From Ampullaceana balthica (lineage: Eukaryota > Mollusca > Gastropoda > Lymnaeidae): a stretch of 64,000 nucleotides of DNA. How positions within the stretch are numbered: the first letter of the stretch is position 1; each line of letters starts with the position of its first letter. Below are positions 13,632-28,100 of the stretch, one piece after another. The DNA lies in contig CALYLW010000138.1 in assembly GCA_944989445.1 (NCBI GenBank), forward strand, positions 427,421 through 491,420, given 5' to 3'. A program made the position numbers and the translations under genes. The notes beneath the pieces are model-generated. The model saw nothing but the letters and a program-made list of their open reading frames with translations. It was not told where the DNA came from and ran no database searches.

Positions 13632-14994
13632 TAAATAACATAATTTGCAATCTGTCACGCAAGTAGTGTCTGTCAGTCATGACGCTGTGCGAGGTAACTC
13701 CCGATAATAAAAAAAATGTTGCTTTCGAGGTTAAAAAAATGTGTTGCTCACCATAAAATATTGTGCTGTGACGTCATTATTTGAGCTTTTATTAATGTGT
13801 GAAGGGAACGAAGTAAAAAGAGCAATGTTTTATTTGATGTGATAAATATTATTATTATTTTTTTGTATTAAATGTCCGTTTTTGTGTATGTTTCCATGTC
13901 AATATTACGTACATAATTATAAATTTAATTTTCTATATTAATATATAACATTCGTTTTTCGGTTTATGAAATTTACAATTGGTTGTCGTTTGGTTGTCAA
14001 GTTTCGATGCGTTTCGAACTACAAAGCCATTATTTATTACTGAAAATGAAATGTGTCAACTTATGCTTCAGTTTAGCGCTTGTTTTTTCTTTTATACACT
14101 TTGAGATTGCATATTTGTATGTTTAAAAAAATAACATATTTAAAAATCGGACTCCTCCCACAATAGTTATTTTTAAATTGTTATTTACATGTACTATTTT
14201 AAAAATTTTAATGCGTCTTAGATTAATTTTGAATGAAAAATCTTTGCTTTTAATATAGAACTGGAAGGGGTGCTAACTTGACAATAATGAAAACGTTTAT
14301 TAGAATTCCTAAAACGTGTATATTAAATTGTAAATATGATTAACAGTTGATAAACTTTTCTGTTATCCTGTGACAAAATTTGCTTACTACGTTTCATGCA
14401 AAATGAATAGTTCTTTGTTATTAACATATGTAAAAATTACATTTTATTTTTTACATGTTTTGGTAATGTTGTGCCAATAATGAATGGACAAATGGGCGAA
14501 TAAACTGACAAGTCATAATCATCAATGAAGCTTAACATGCTTCAAATCACAGATGTGCTTGATGTGGATCACATTACAGTCACATAATTTATTTTTAAGG
14601 CACTGTGCTGTATTATTGGTGCACTCATAATTGGTGCGCACTATTCAATGCCGCAAGTTAACGTCCGGCTGACTCCTCGGCAATATTTGTTAATACTTCG
14701 AACTTCAAACTTCTTTGCCGCAGTATCACTTTGTGCCGTGTGTAATTCACTATGCATTTACTATTATCCTGATTATATCATTATTACTCATGCAAACTTA
14801 TATAACGCGAAGCCTAAGCTTGGAGGTTTTCTCAACTCATAGCACATATATTCGTATATATAATCAAAATAGATACTCTGCTATGTCCGTTCGTAACGCT
14901 AGATTTTAGAAAGCGCACCGCTAAAATAAATAGCGCTGGAAAAAAAACTGAAAAAAAAACAACAGAAAAAACGCTATTTTCAAACGTCCGCATA
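13629..14994. other. No gene recognised
   Basis: AT-rich unique-looking DNA. Two overlapping 64-codon frames near 14648-14909 have no domain or splice support. Confidence 0.45.
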
Positions 14995-15003
14995 AAATTG
15001 TTC

Positions 15004-15401
15004 GGTAATCCCTTATTTCAGCGCATTTTAAATTTTTAGAACAAAATAAATAAAATAACTTACTTTTACTAATTTAAACACTTAAATCAGATATAAAAAA
15101 ATTATTTAATGCTTTACAATTAGTTTTTCGTGTGTTCGTTTAATTTAAAGGGGTTTTTAACTTAGAAAAAGGTTTTTAAAAGCAGACTTCCAACAACAAC
15201 AATGGCGCCGTTAGTCATAGAAGATAGTGAAATATTCAAATTTTTATTCCGTACAAATCATAAAATAGTAATTTTATTTCAACAAAAAAATTAATGTTTT
15301 GATTTTAAAATAGATTTCATAATAATAATTAACGACGTAAGTTTGAAAAAATGTTTTTTTGATCACTCGAAATACAAAATGCGCTGAAATAAGGGATTAC
15401 C
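15004..15401. mobile_element. 398-bp MITE, 26-bp perfect TIR, 9-bp TSD
   Basis: The ends are perfect inverted repeats of 26 bp beginning GGTAATCCCTTATTTCAGCG. The flanks at 14995-15003 and 15402-15410 are both AAATTGTTC, a perfect 9-bp target duplication. A 9-bp duplication is characteristic of Mutator-like elements; assignment to that superfamily is inference. The interior is AT-rich without an open frame. Confidence 0.9.
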
Positions 15402-15558
15402 AAATTGTTCAATATGGAAAAGAGATTTAATTTTTCTCTCTTGGTCTCTACATTTTCTGATTATTTACTATGCGGCTTTCAGGCAAAAGCGACAATTACA
15501 AAAACTGAAATATATCCATTTTGAAAACTTCCGTCATTTTTGACGGGTAATAGACTAG

Positions 15559-17565
<2,007 letters not shown>

Positions 17566-17573
17566 ATCTAAAA

Positions 17574-17737
17574 CAGTGCTTCTCAAATTTTTTAGTATGG
17601 CGGACCGGCAGGAACTTTTTCCATTGGACCAGGGACCGGTGCAAAATTTTTCCTGCACTGACAATTTTTTTCTGTCCTTTTTTGATAACTTCTGCGGACC
17701 GGCACCGGTCCGCGGACCACCACTTTGCGAAGCACTG
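17574..17737. mobile_element. 164-bp hAT-type MITE (CAGTGCTTCTC family)
   Basis: Ends CAGTGCTTCTCAAA and TTTGCGAAGCACTG form a terminal inverted repeat with CAGTG termini typical of hAT elements. The flanks ATCTAAAA and ATCCAACA agree at 6 of 8 positions, a decayed 8-bp target duplication. The interior is GC-rich and partly self-complementary around GCGGACCGGCACCGGTCCGC, so a strong hairpin is possible. Confidence 0.75.
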
Positions 17738-17745
17738 ATCCAACA

Positions 17746-19347
17746 GACACCATACGTCAAAAACATGATTCTTTACATTTAAGGAGATTATTAAAAACGT
17801 AATATTTAAGAGTTTATTACAACGGATATATTAATTTTGAAATACAGACTTGGGAAAGTGCTTTTTTTTTAGTCTTGCCTTTTAACGGTAAAATTCGTAA
17901 CAAGAAAACTGAGATTTGTCTCATATTCAATATCTCGCACTGAACTCAGAGAGCAGGCAGACAAGTCGATTCAGAAGTATAACAAAGAAAATGTTTAAAT
18001 TGAAGATATGGAAATAAAGGGACCTAACTTCTGCTATCCGCAATAAGTACAGGCGTAAACTTTAGATAGATTGAGAAGTTATCAGACTTAAGACTTTGAC
18101 CATGGAGGTGGAAAGATTGGGGCCACACAGCGAACCACAGGGGCGGAAACGGCAATCTACAAACTAAATAACTTGAGACTTCCAGCAAACGTCAAGAAAG
18201 ATCACACGTATGTTATCTCACCCAATTCAACCGTCGGCCCACAAGAACAAAACAGCACTGACGCTGCCCGGGGGTGGGACGAACAATAAGACAAAACCGA
18301 AGATTCGGACAGCACAAAGTCTTGTTTATTTGCCCTTGGACACGGGGTACAATGGCTGTCAACGGCTAGGAATTTACACTGACAGCTCGCCCTCTGAGGG
18401 TGAGAACGGTGACGTCACTGGGGTAAACAAGGTTTACAGCTGTTGTGGACGAGTCAAGTAGCGGCGAGCACGACTCCAACAACACAGCTCCCGGATGTTT
18501 ACACTGTCAACTTTAATCCGAGCCTGGGGTAGAACAACAGTAGGCACAGTAGTGAGTCTACAGGTCTACGGGTGGCCAACTTCCGGACTTGGAACTCTTG
18601 ACAGATACTCTTAGAAGTTAGACGATATCATTCATTTTATATGTACTTCTAGTTCATGTATTTATATCAAACTAGTACATTTACATTACATATTCCGCTA
18701 ATACATTTATAGATACTATTTATACATTATTCATTATTATATTCGACTAATACATCTGTCTGTAACACTTATGCAGTTTCATCTGCCTCTAATGACATTT
18801 TATCAGCTACTAATTAATTTGTATGTACTGTAAACAAATTTTAAATATTTATGCACTACTAATAACTGTATATGCACTACTAATACATGTATGTATCATA
18901 TAAATAGGACTGCGATAAAGCTTTTAAGTAAAATATTTTTTTTAAGTATTTTGTATTTTAATACATGTATGTGTACTACATGTACTTGAACATGTATGTA
19001 TTTCGAACATATTTTTCTTCCGAGTATATAAATCCTTGGTAGTATCATACTTATTTTTACTAACTTATGTGTTCATTTTTTTATTATTAAAATGGAAAGC
19101 GAGAGCAGCTATAGGCCAAAGCAAATCACCTTCTAATGATTGGATATTTCCAATACAACACATCGTCTTATTGTGTCACTACGTGTTAACTTATTTATTT
19201 GTTACCGAATATCCACTAATGAATTGTATATAATTTGAATGTAAATCTGTAATGAACATTTTTAGATTATGTGCCTAGGGATACATAGTGTAAACACAAT
19301 TGTACTAACACCAGCCGTACTAAATTTAAAGAGTACTACTATAGGCA
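17746..19347. other. No gene recognised
   Basis: AT-rich unique-looking DNA. The stretch from 18640 to 19000 has loosely repeated TACATGTA / ACTAATACAT words but no regular unit. Confidence 0.45.
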
Positions 19348-19350
19348 TAA

Positions 19351-19765
19351 GGGCCGTCCATAAATAACGTCACGCACCTAAAAAAGGGGGGTGGGGGAAG
19401 GGGGTGACGCTTTCGTGACAATGTGTGACCAGGAGGAAGGGGTGTTTGAGAACTGTAACGTCACATCAAAACACGCAACTTTAAATAAAAGTTCCATTTA
19501 AATATGTGTTTGCTTACAATGTCTTTAATGACGTTATAAATGGCTTTATGCGTGTTATGATATTAGAGTGCAGTCTCACACTAAATACATGCTTAAATGA
19601 AAATAAATGGATTTGAGACATGCCCATTTTCAAATAGGAAATAAGTTTTATGGGGGGGGGGAGAAGCTTTATGACGTAATATTTGAGGGGGCTAACTTTT
19701 GAGACGGGGGTGGGCGGAGGGGGGGGGGATCGGCCAAAATCGCGAGACGTCATTTATGGACAGCA
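19351..19765. mobile_element. Harbinger-like MITE, long (~415-bp) subfamily
   Basis: It starts GGGCCGTCCATAAATAACGT and ends with CGTCATTTATGGAC, the inverted counterpart, with the last few terminal bases eroded. TAA precedes it at 19348-19350 and TAA follows within a few bases of the right end. The interior carries CGTCACGCACCT, a G-run and GCTTTATGACGTAATATTTG. Relatives are at 51595-51872 and 56941-57304. Confidence 0.75.
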
Positions 19766-19768
19766 TAA

Positions 19769-20760
19769 TAGTGTTCTAAAACGATTCCCAAATCGTGTAA
19801 GAACTACCAACAAGTATTTGTTCCAAATCTAATTCCAAAAATTTAATAGTATGCATCTGCTACTTGATAATAGGCCCTGGTCTACTTGAGACATATGGAA
19901 ATATTTGCGAGCTAAGTAGACAGCAACTCTGCCACAAAACCCAGACAACAATGTGGGAAAGTGAGAAGTCTAGCACAGAGACGATGCTTGGGTCAGTAGA
20001 GAGTGTAACATCGGACTTGTCATAAAACTATCTACTACCAAGCCACTATTAAAAACTTGCCTTTACCTACGGAAGGTGATCGAGAATCATAAAGTTGCAC
20101 GCCTCTGGTCATAATAATTAGCACCGCTAATGGGGAGATCATCATCAAAGTGGGAGGTCAAGGCCACCAGCTGAGTGATTTATGAGGAGAGTGATGTCGA
20201 CCCCAGACATGTCTCTGAAGAGAGACTTTTGTCAGGGGCCCGGAAAAGAGACGCTAAGCATTTTACTGGGCGTAGAACTCCAAACGCTGCAATTTGTGTT
20301 TTTCACATGTAGTCTCCATTGCAAGATCAGAGGGTGCAAGCCAGACACAAAGGTTCATCCCCAGACAAGTTCTGGAGGTTCTTTCATTGCTTAGTCTGAG
20401 ATATCAGTGCTAAGATTCTCAACATTCATAAGTAGAGGTTTATTTTATTTTACATCTATACTGTATATCGACTGCTGAGCGAACAATGTAAAGCATTTGG
20501 CCGTCGTTACGCCTGGAATATTTCTAAAAAAACAATAACCCTGTAAACTTATAAAGTGGAGAAAAAAAATTGCATCGCGGTAAAATAGTATCAATGTTTT
20601 TTGTTTTAAAATAAACAGAAAGAACATAATACTCAGATTCATTTACTTTCCTTAATTCTTTTATTCAAGGAAAAAAGAATGTATAAAGCTACTTGATTGG
20701 AAATTAATACTGAACTAAAGTTATTTCTTTAACTGACACTAACAAGTCAATGATTAATGA
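19769..20760. other. No gene recognised
   Basis: Unique-looking DNA. A 70-codon frame at 20182-20394 has no domain or splice support. Confidence 0.45.
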
Positions 20761-20761
20761 A

Positions 20762-21733
20762 ATAAATCCTTTATGTACGAGATTAACTAAAAGAATGTTC
20801 ATAATACTACGCAGCGCAAGACCATCCAAAAATACAAAATTGTAGTTATGTCTCGTAAAACGTGTTTAATATAATGCGCACCGATCAGGAATATGTTTAT
20901 AAAAAGTGTTGTCCATAAAATACGCACCTTATTGCGCGACAGAAAGGTTATTCAATATAATACGCACTGCGACACTCTATCTCAAAAAATAGCATGATAT
21001 ATATAGATAAATAAAATAATCTAAAAATTCAATAATTTAATTACAGTACATGCGATCCATCTGAAATTTTGATACATAGTTTTTATCATCGCCATGAAAC
21101 TGCCTGCTAAATTTCAGCTCGCTAGCTTATGAGGAAGTGGGTTAAAAATCGATCCAAAGTTTTGGCGACCGACAATCAAGCAAGCAATCAAGGGTTCAAA
21201 CAACCAGACACCACGAGTTAATATAAAGGATTTAATAAGAAAAACCCGTAAAAAACCAAGTTTTTTACTATAAATCCTTTATGTACGAGAAGTAATTAAA
21301 AGAATGTTCATTATAATACGCAGCGCAAGACCATCCAGAAATACAAAATTGCAGTTGTGTCGTAAAACATGTTTAATATAATGCGCACCGATCAGGAATA
21401 TGTTTATAAAAAGAGCTGTCAATAAAATACGCACCTTATTGCGCGACAGAAAGGTTGTTCAATATAATACGCACCGCGACGCTCTATCTCAAAAAATAGC
21501 ATGATACATAGGAATAAATAAAATAATCTAAAAAATCAATAATTTAATTACGGTACATGCGATCGATCTGAAATTTTGATACATTGTTTTTATCATCGGT
21601 ACGAAACTGCCTGCAAAATTTCAGCTCGCTATCTTGCGAGCAAGTGGGTTAAAAATCGATCCAAAGTTTTGGCGACAAGGTCGGTCGGTCGGTCGGTCGG
21701 CCGCAGACACCACAAGTTAATATAAAGGATTTA
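20762..21733. repeat. Second head-to-tail dimer, ~508-bp unit
   Basis: Two direct copies with an offset of 508 bp, each beginning near TAAATCCTTTATGTACGAGA and ending GTTAATATAAAGGATTTAA. They share the internal GATCTGAAATTTTGATAC block and a late AAGTGGGTTAAAAATCGATC block with one another and, in part, with the dimer at 452-1545. The second copy ends with (GGTC)n. The copies are clearly diverged from the first locus, so two subfamilies show the same dimeric layout. Confidence 0.75.
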
Positions 21734-22480
21734 AAAACTAAAATAAATGTGAGCACATGGATAGTATCACATGTGAATATGGAGCCTATTACCCTATTGT
21801 TTCATTTAGCGCCAAGCTGTCATTATTTCCTTAGGTGTACCCGCATAAACAGTTTCCCCATCTCCCCGATACCCTTGTTAACGTGTGGGTCAAGTGTGCA
21901 ATCTGCCTTCAGACCAGCTCGCTGGTAGGCAGTGGACCACTTGTCGTGCCCTAATGTTGTTTCGGGGGTGAGCTTGGCAGAGGTATCAAGTAGGTGACAA
22001 GTAGGCTGTCATTTATTCACGCCCCCAGGGCGAACAAGAGAGATGATGGGCATTGACAACGTTAACTGCTGGACTACCACCGACCTATTTGAGTGGTCGT
22101 TATTTATTGGAAGGCTAGCCTTGCACTTGCAGCTGCTTATAACTAAGATTGTACAATGCCGGTTTGAGCTTTTTCTTCTTCTTTCTATTGGTTCCTTTTG
22201 ATTATTGAATGCAAAAAAGGTGGGGGTTTTTTCAGCATAAAAATGAAAGTAGCAATGTTAATCTTATTATCTTATATATATGAGTAGCAATGTTGACGCA
22301 GTTATTGCTGTGTTTTTCGGTTATAAAAAGTAGCATCTTTAATCTACAGGTTACACGAGATTGAACCCATATATTAAATGCAATAAATTTTAAAGCTTTA
22401 CTTCAGACATATACTTATTTAGTAATGTTTTTCTTAAAATGACGTGTAAAGCCATTCGTCAGTTACAGCTGAGATCATAC
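21734..22480. other. No gene recognised
   Basis: Unique-looking DNA; no open frame, repeat or RNA signal that I can support. Confidence 0.45.
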
Positions 22481-22485
22481 AGAGC

Positions 22486-23612
22486 TGAGCGTGAGTAAGG
22501 GGCCGTCCATAAAGTACATCACGCTCCAGAGGGGAGGAGGGGCTGTAAGAAAGTGTGAAAGTTTGTAACAGGGGGGAGGGGGTTTCCGGCCATGTGTGAC
22601 GTCATGATGTTTTATATTAGATTGTAATAATTTTGATAATAAAAATATATTTTTATTCGAAAGTGTGGCGTACTTTAGGGGGGGGGTGTCCCGAGATTTG
22701 TGACAGTTTATGACAGGGGGAGGGGGATTAAAAATGGTCAAAAACAGTTTGACGCACTTTATGGACGGACCCTAACGCCAGGCCCGTACAGTGATATGAC
22801 CATCTATGCTAGCACACAACAAGCGTGAGTAACGCCAGGTCCGTACAGTGATATGACCATCTATGCAAGCACACAACAAAGGTGAGTAACGCCAGGTCCG
22901 TACAGTGATATGACCATCTATGCAAGCACACAACAAAGGTGAGTAACGCCAGGTCCGTACAGTGATATGACCATCTATGCAAGCACACAACAAAGGTGAG
23001 TAACGCCAGGTCCGTACAGTGATATGACCATCTATGCAAGCACACAACAAGGTGAGTAACGCCAGGTCCGTACAGTGATATGACCATCTATGCCAGCACA
23101 CAACAAGCGTGAGTAACGTCAGGCCCGTACAGCGAGATGAACATCTATGCTAGCACACAACAAGCGTGAGTAACGCCAGGCCCGTACAGCGAGATGAACA
23201 TCTATGCTAGCACACAACAAGCGTGAGTAACGCCAGGTCCGTACAGTGAGATGACCATCTTTGCTAGCACACAACAAGCGTGAGTAACGCCAGGCCCGTA
23301 CAGTGAGATGACCATCTATGCTAGCACACAACAAGTGTGAGTAACGCCAGGCCCGTACAGCGAGATGACCATCTATGCTAGCACACAACAAAGGTGAGTA
23401 ACGCCAGATTCATTGTGAGATAAGCAGCTATGCCAGCACACAACAAGCGTGAGTAACGCCAGGTCCGTACAGTGAGATGACCATCTATGCTAGCACACAA
23501 CAAGCGTGAGTAACGCCAGGTCCGTACAGTGAGATGACCATCTATGCTAGCACACAACAAGTGTGAGTAACGCCAGATTCATACAGTGAGATAAGCAGCT
23601 ATGCTAGCACAC
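22486..23612. repeat. Minisatellite, 57-bp unit, ~15 copies
   Basis: The unit starts GTGAGTAACGCCAGGTCCGT, continues GACCATCTATGC and ends AGCACACAACAA. Copies near 22,840-23,060 (GTGATATGACC, TGCAAGCAC) differ from later ones (GTGAGATGACC, TGCTAGCAC), so two local expansions are visible. The unit is 19 codons long, which keeps minus-strand frames open for 60-109 codons; these are repeat artefacts. The first unit is interrupted by the MITE at 22499-22772. Confidence 0.93.
22499..22772. mobile_element. Harbinger-like MITE, 274 bp, TAA duplication
   Basis: Ends GGGGCCGTCCATAAAGTAC and CACTTTATGGACGGACCC are inverted repeats. The flanks are TAA at 22496-22498 and TAA at 22773-22775. The host sequence is a minisatellite unit that normally reads GTGAGTAACGCC, so the pre-insertion site had a single TAA. 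A 3-bp TAA duplication is a PIF/Harbinger hallmark; the superfamily call is inference because no transposase is present. Confidence 0.9.
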
Positions 23613-25125
23613 AACATGAAGGCCGTCGAGGCGGGTTATTTTGACAAATCAATATTTACGGCCGTGCTCACCCGCTAATCGTGGGCCAGGGTTGGTCCAG
23701 CTCAGGCTGATAGGGGAGTGCGGCCTTTAGCCCTTCGCACATGATAACGCATTGCTAATTCCTTGACCGCACTGACCTATCTTGACCAGAGTCCCTCGGG
23801 ACCAGGCCGCCGCGGTAAAAGTTCACACCTGCTAGTGAGATCTGGTTTCATGGGGCACACTGGGAGGGTTGTGTTCATGGGAAGGGGCGAGTAGTTGGGG
23901 TTCTCTCAGTAAACTGATCGCTGATTGGTTGGTTTCAGCGATAGAGTCGTAAACAAACTGAACAAGGGGCGAAGAAGTCAATTGTCATTAATTGTTCGGT
24001 CATCCACACCAAATTAAATTACTAAATTTATTTACGTCAGCTAAACGCCTTACTGAAAGTTAACATTCCATTCATTACTACCACTCCTTACAAACTTTCT
24101 TTTCTAAAATTATTTGTAATAGTAATAACGTAGGGGTATTTTTTTAATCATCGAACTCTAATAAGAAATATATAACTGGAAAATGGTGTTCATGATCATA
24201 ATGAGCTAATTCTCGTAAAGCAACAAGACAGGTAGTGGTGCAATATTATATATGTCAAAACTTGAATTAATTACTTAACATTATACCGAGGTTTCGTCAC
24301 ATATTGTATACAAGTACAATAACATATACACTTTAAATGTTGAGGAGTTCAGAGTTGAGGACGAGTCCCACATATGGTGCTGGGTGGCGCGCGCTATATC
24401 TCACTAGTTGACATGTGTCACACGTGAAGCTCACCACAGGCACTGTGCACTAACTTCTATAAAATGGGGTGCCCTACTGCTCGCTGCTGTCATGGGCGTA
24501 TGGCGGCAAGGTGGTCGATAGGTAGGGGGTGAGATGCTTGATCGTGGCATGAACTTGACGGAACGTGGGCGGGGGGGGGGTATTGGCGGGGGTTGTGTTG
24601 GAATGTTTATGTTAGTCAGTGTCCGTCACTTCGTTTAAAAGATGAGTGGCACAAACATGCTGGAGGATTATCAGAATAAAGAACAGTCTCTGGAATTATA
24701 TTATGGCAAAGTCTTCACCACTATCATTATATTCTAGGGCAGGCTCTATTTTTTTCTCTTCAGTTTTTTAAAATAATTTTCTCATCCTCTCCACCCCCTC
24801 TCACTTTAAAAAAAAACTTAATTAAAATAATTTATAATAATGCATCAAAAGCTTCGATTTTTCTGTGTAAACATGAACCTATTATTGTGAGTCCTTTCCT
24901 TTGCTCATTTTGTGGTCCACGTGTCCATTGGCTTAAGAGTTTTTATGTGTAGGAAGTTCAGGTAGGTGTGTGCTGCTGCTATACCCTAATACGGTTATTT
25001 GGAAGATATGAAAGTAGAAAGTACACTTATTTGCAGATTTCTCTCATTAACATATGGCTCATATAGATTGTCAGTAACCATAAACTTGTCACTTTGCTGA
25101 CCATGCACTAACTGAATGTACTCAC
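23613..25125. other. No exon recognised downstream of ANAPC4 exon 9
   Basis: This should be the beginning of ANAPC4 intron 9. I searched the minus strand by eye for the conserved continuation after exon 9 and found none. A G-run occurs near 24570-24580. No tandem repeats or transposon ends were recognised. Confidence 0.4.
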
Positions 25126-28100
25126 TCTCTTAGACTCAGCAAATTTCAGCAGCTTGGAGTCCATTTCTCTGAGGATCTCTTCCCAGGCTTCACACATCTG
25201 TTGAATGATAACTTGGAGTTCCTGGACAACAAAAGTCATCACCATTAGCAACAATCAACATGGACAACACAAGTCATCTCCATTAGCAACACTCAACATG
25301 GACAACACAAGTCATCTCCATTACCAACACTCAACATGGACAACACAAGTCATCTCCATTAGCAACACTCAACATGGATAACATAAGTCAACACTCAACA
25401 TGGACGCTGAACATAGACAACATAAGTCAGCCCCAACATGGAGACTATCTTTCAATAAAACACTAATACCAGTACCGTATATACTCGTTCTAAAGCCGAC
25501 TTTTTTTTGACAAAATCTAGGGGAAAAGGATGGGGGTCGGCTTACCAGCGGGTCATAGGTGATTTCTGCATGTACATTGAATATCGGTATTGTTATCGGT
25601 GTAGATCATCAAGGTAAGGTCCTTATCTACATTCTACAAGATTTGACTGCTCTAACAGAAGCTATACAATATTATCAAACATCCGCACTTACCTTATTTA
25701 TTCATTTTATTAATTTTTGTGAATATTTTAATAAATTGTTTTACAAATTATTTTTTTTCAACAACAAAATTTTAATGTACGAGCTTTCACCACTGTTTAC
25801 CAAGAAACAAAGAAGAAAACAAATACTGGTAATTCTTGCCTAACAAACAGCAGAAAGACAATGATAGGCACATGTAGTACAAAGTAGTAGGAAATACAAA
25901 GAAAGGTATTATACAAAGAGTGGGTCGTACCTATATATAGTCACCAATTTAACATATTTTCAAATACAAATATTCTGAACAATAATATTTGAAATACTAA
26001 CCCTATTCTTGAAAATGAATAGTCAGTGTCCTATTCTTTTTTGGGGTCGACTTACAAGCGGGTTACACACTTTTTATGCTATTCTCCTCCAAAAGAGTGG
26101 GGTCGGCTTATGAACGAATGGGCTATAGAACGAGTATACACGGTACTTATAATAGCATGTAGACAAGATCATTAAAGACTGATTAAAGCCATTACATTGT
26201 GCAGACTACATGTCATCAAATTGGCCATTTCAGAATGAAAAGAGACTGAATTCTTAAAGGCTCACCATTTGGGCAGATGCTATCATGACATATTTAGATG
26301 CAAGAATCCTGATTTCTTCATGACGAGATAGGAGTAATGACGTGTTGTACTGAGGATGACAAAACAAAACAAAACAAATGGTTTATAAGGATTGTATAAA
26401 ATACATGATACTTCTATGTTTACTCAAATTTGTTTTGAGAGCCCTGTATGCCTAGACCATGAAGGAAAAAACATTTCTGGTTTTAGAAAAAAACTGTATT
26501 GATCCTTTCTCCAGCCATTCATTACATTATATTGTGTTAAATACTCTCCTAATTATTGATGATTAACTTACTTACCGTTTTAATCCAAAAATCAGTGCTA
26601 TCGGCCTTATTAATTTTCAATACAACAGACAAACAGCTAAGGTCTGGTGAGAGTATAGCTGAGTCAATAGTCTGAACCTATAGATACATAAGTAAAAAAT
26701 AAATCAATTCAAAAATCTTGAAAAATCTTACCTCAGTGACTTACTGCAAGATATCTGATTGAACAATCTTAATGTACCAACCTCAGTTATACCATCAATG
26801 GCCACATCAATGACACCAGTAGGAAATGCTCCATATGAAAATAGATTTACTTCACTCAAGTTTGTTCCAACAATTAGCAAATTTAACCTGCAAATTTGAA
26901 ATACCGTATTAGATAAACTGAAAATTAAAAAAAGTCTCTTTTATTTTTAAATCACAAGTTTTAAATTAATCAGTTTGTTGGATCTAGCAAAATTGCAATT
27001 AGAACATCTCATAAAATGAGTTGAAATTAGATCTGTCACTGTTACTTACTCCTTCTGAGCTGTCAGTGCTCTAAACCTCTCATAAGCTTCTAATCCACTA
27101 AAACAGAAAAAGGAAATAAAGACAAAACATATCAATTTAAACACAAAATTAAACATTTGTTAAATAATTTTTAAGTAGGCAATGTTTTATTTATATTTTT
27201 TTTCAAACTAAGATATCATTGAAAAAATTGACTAGCAAAAACCCTTTTATTTATTTTCAAAGCTGCTAAGATTCATTCAAAGTTTCAAAAAGATTTAAAA
27301 GAACTTACGAGTGATCTTTTGACAGAGAGTTCTCACTGTACCTTAATAATAATAAAAATAAAAATTGCATTATTTTGTAAGGATGTACAACTTTGGATCA
27401 ATAGGTTATATATTGAAACAAAGAATTTTTGAAGAAGCACACAATTTGATTTAGGTTAGTTGGCCTCGTTATAAAAATATAAAAATCTTGTAAAATGTCT
27501 TTATTTGATGTAAATGTTCATAATTCATGATAAAACCGAAAAACGTTAAGCAATTAAGAAACCAACAAGTAAGACATTAGCTACAAATTATTTACAGTGC
27601 ATTCATCTGTTGCGCTGTTGGCAAATATTTATCTGAGTTATCTTCAGTGTAATGGACATTGCCCTCAGAAATCTGTCGTGACTGCTCCATCCATTCTAAA
27701 GATGTCACGCCACCTTTAACACTGCCTACATAGACAAGATCTCCTTTTTCAACATCACAAATTCTAAACACTCCTGATTTGTAACCAACTGCTACCACTG
27801 AAAAATGTGAAAAGGATTTAAGCTTTCATAAATTCTGTTTATTTTTCTGTCTTTTTTTATTTTGAAGCATGAATTTTTTTTACACAGTACCCATTTTATT
27901 TGAAAATTATATAGCTTTTTGGTAACATTTTATATATTGTATATATATTTTTTTGATATTTGATATTAAAGAAATTTTTTAACAATGTGACATAAGTTTG
28001 ATTCTTTAATATTTTTAAATTTACTATCTTTCACTAAACAGGTAATTAATTAAAAATATAAGTTAATCACTATGTGGAAAAACATTTTTAAAGGGATTAA

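Noticed and set aside
22772..23560. Minus-strand open frames of 60-109 codons with repeated CASIDGHLTVRTWRYS
   Set aside because: They arise because the minisatellite unit (57 bp) is a multiple of three; two frames are open at once and no domain or splice context exists.
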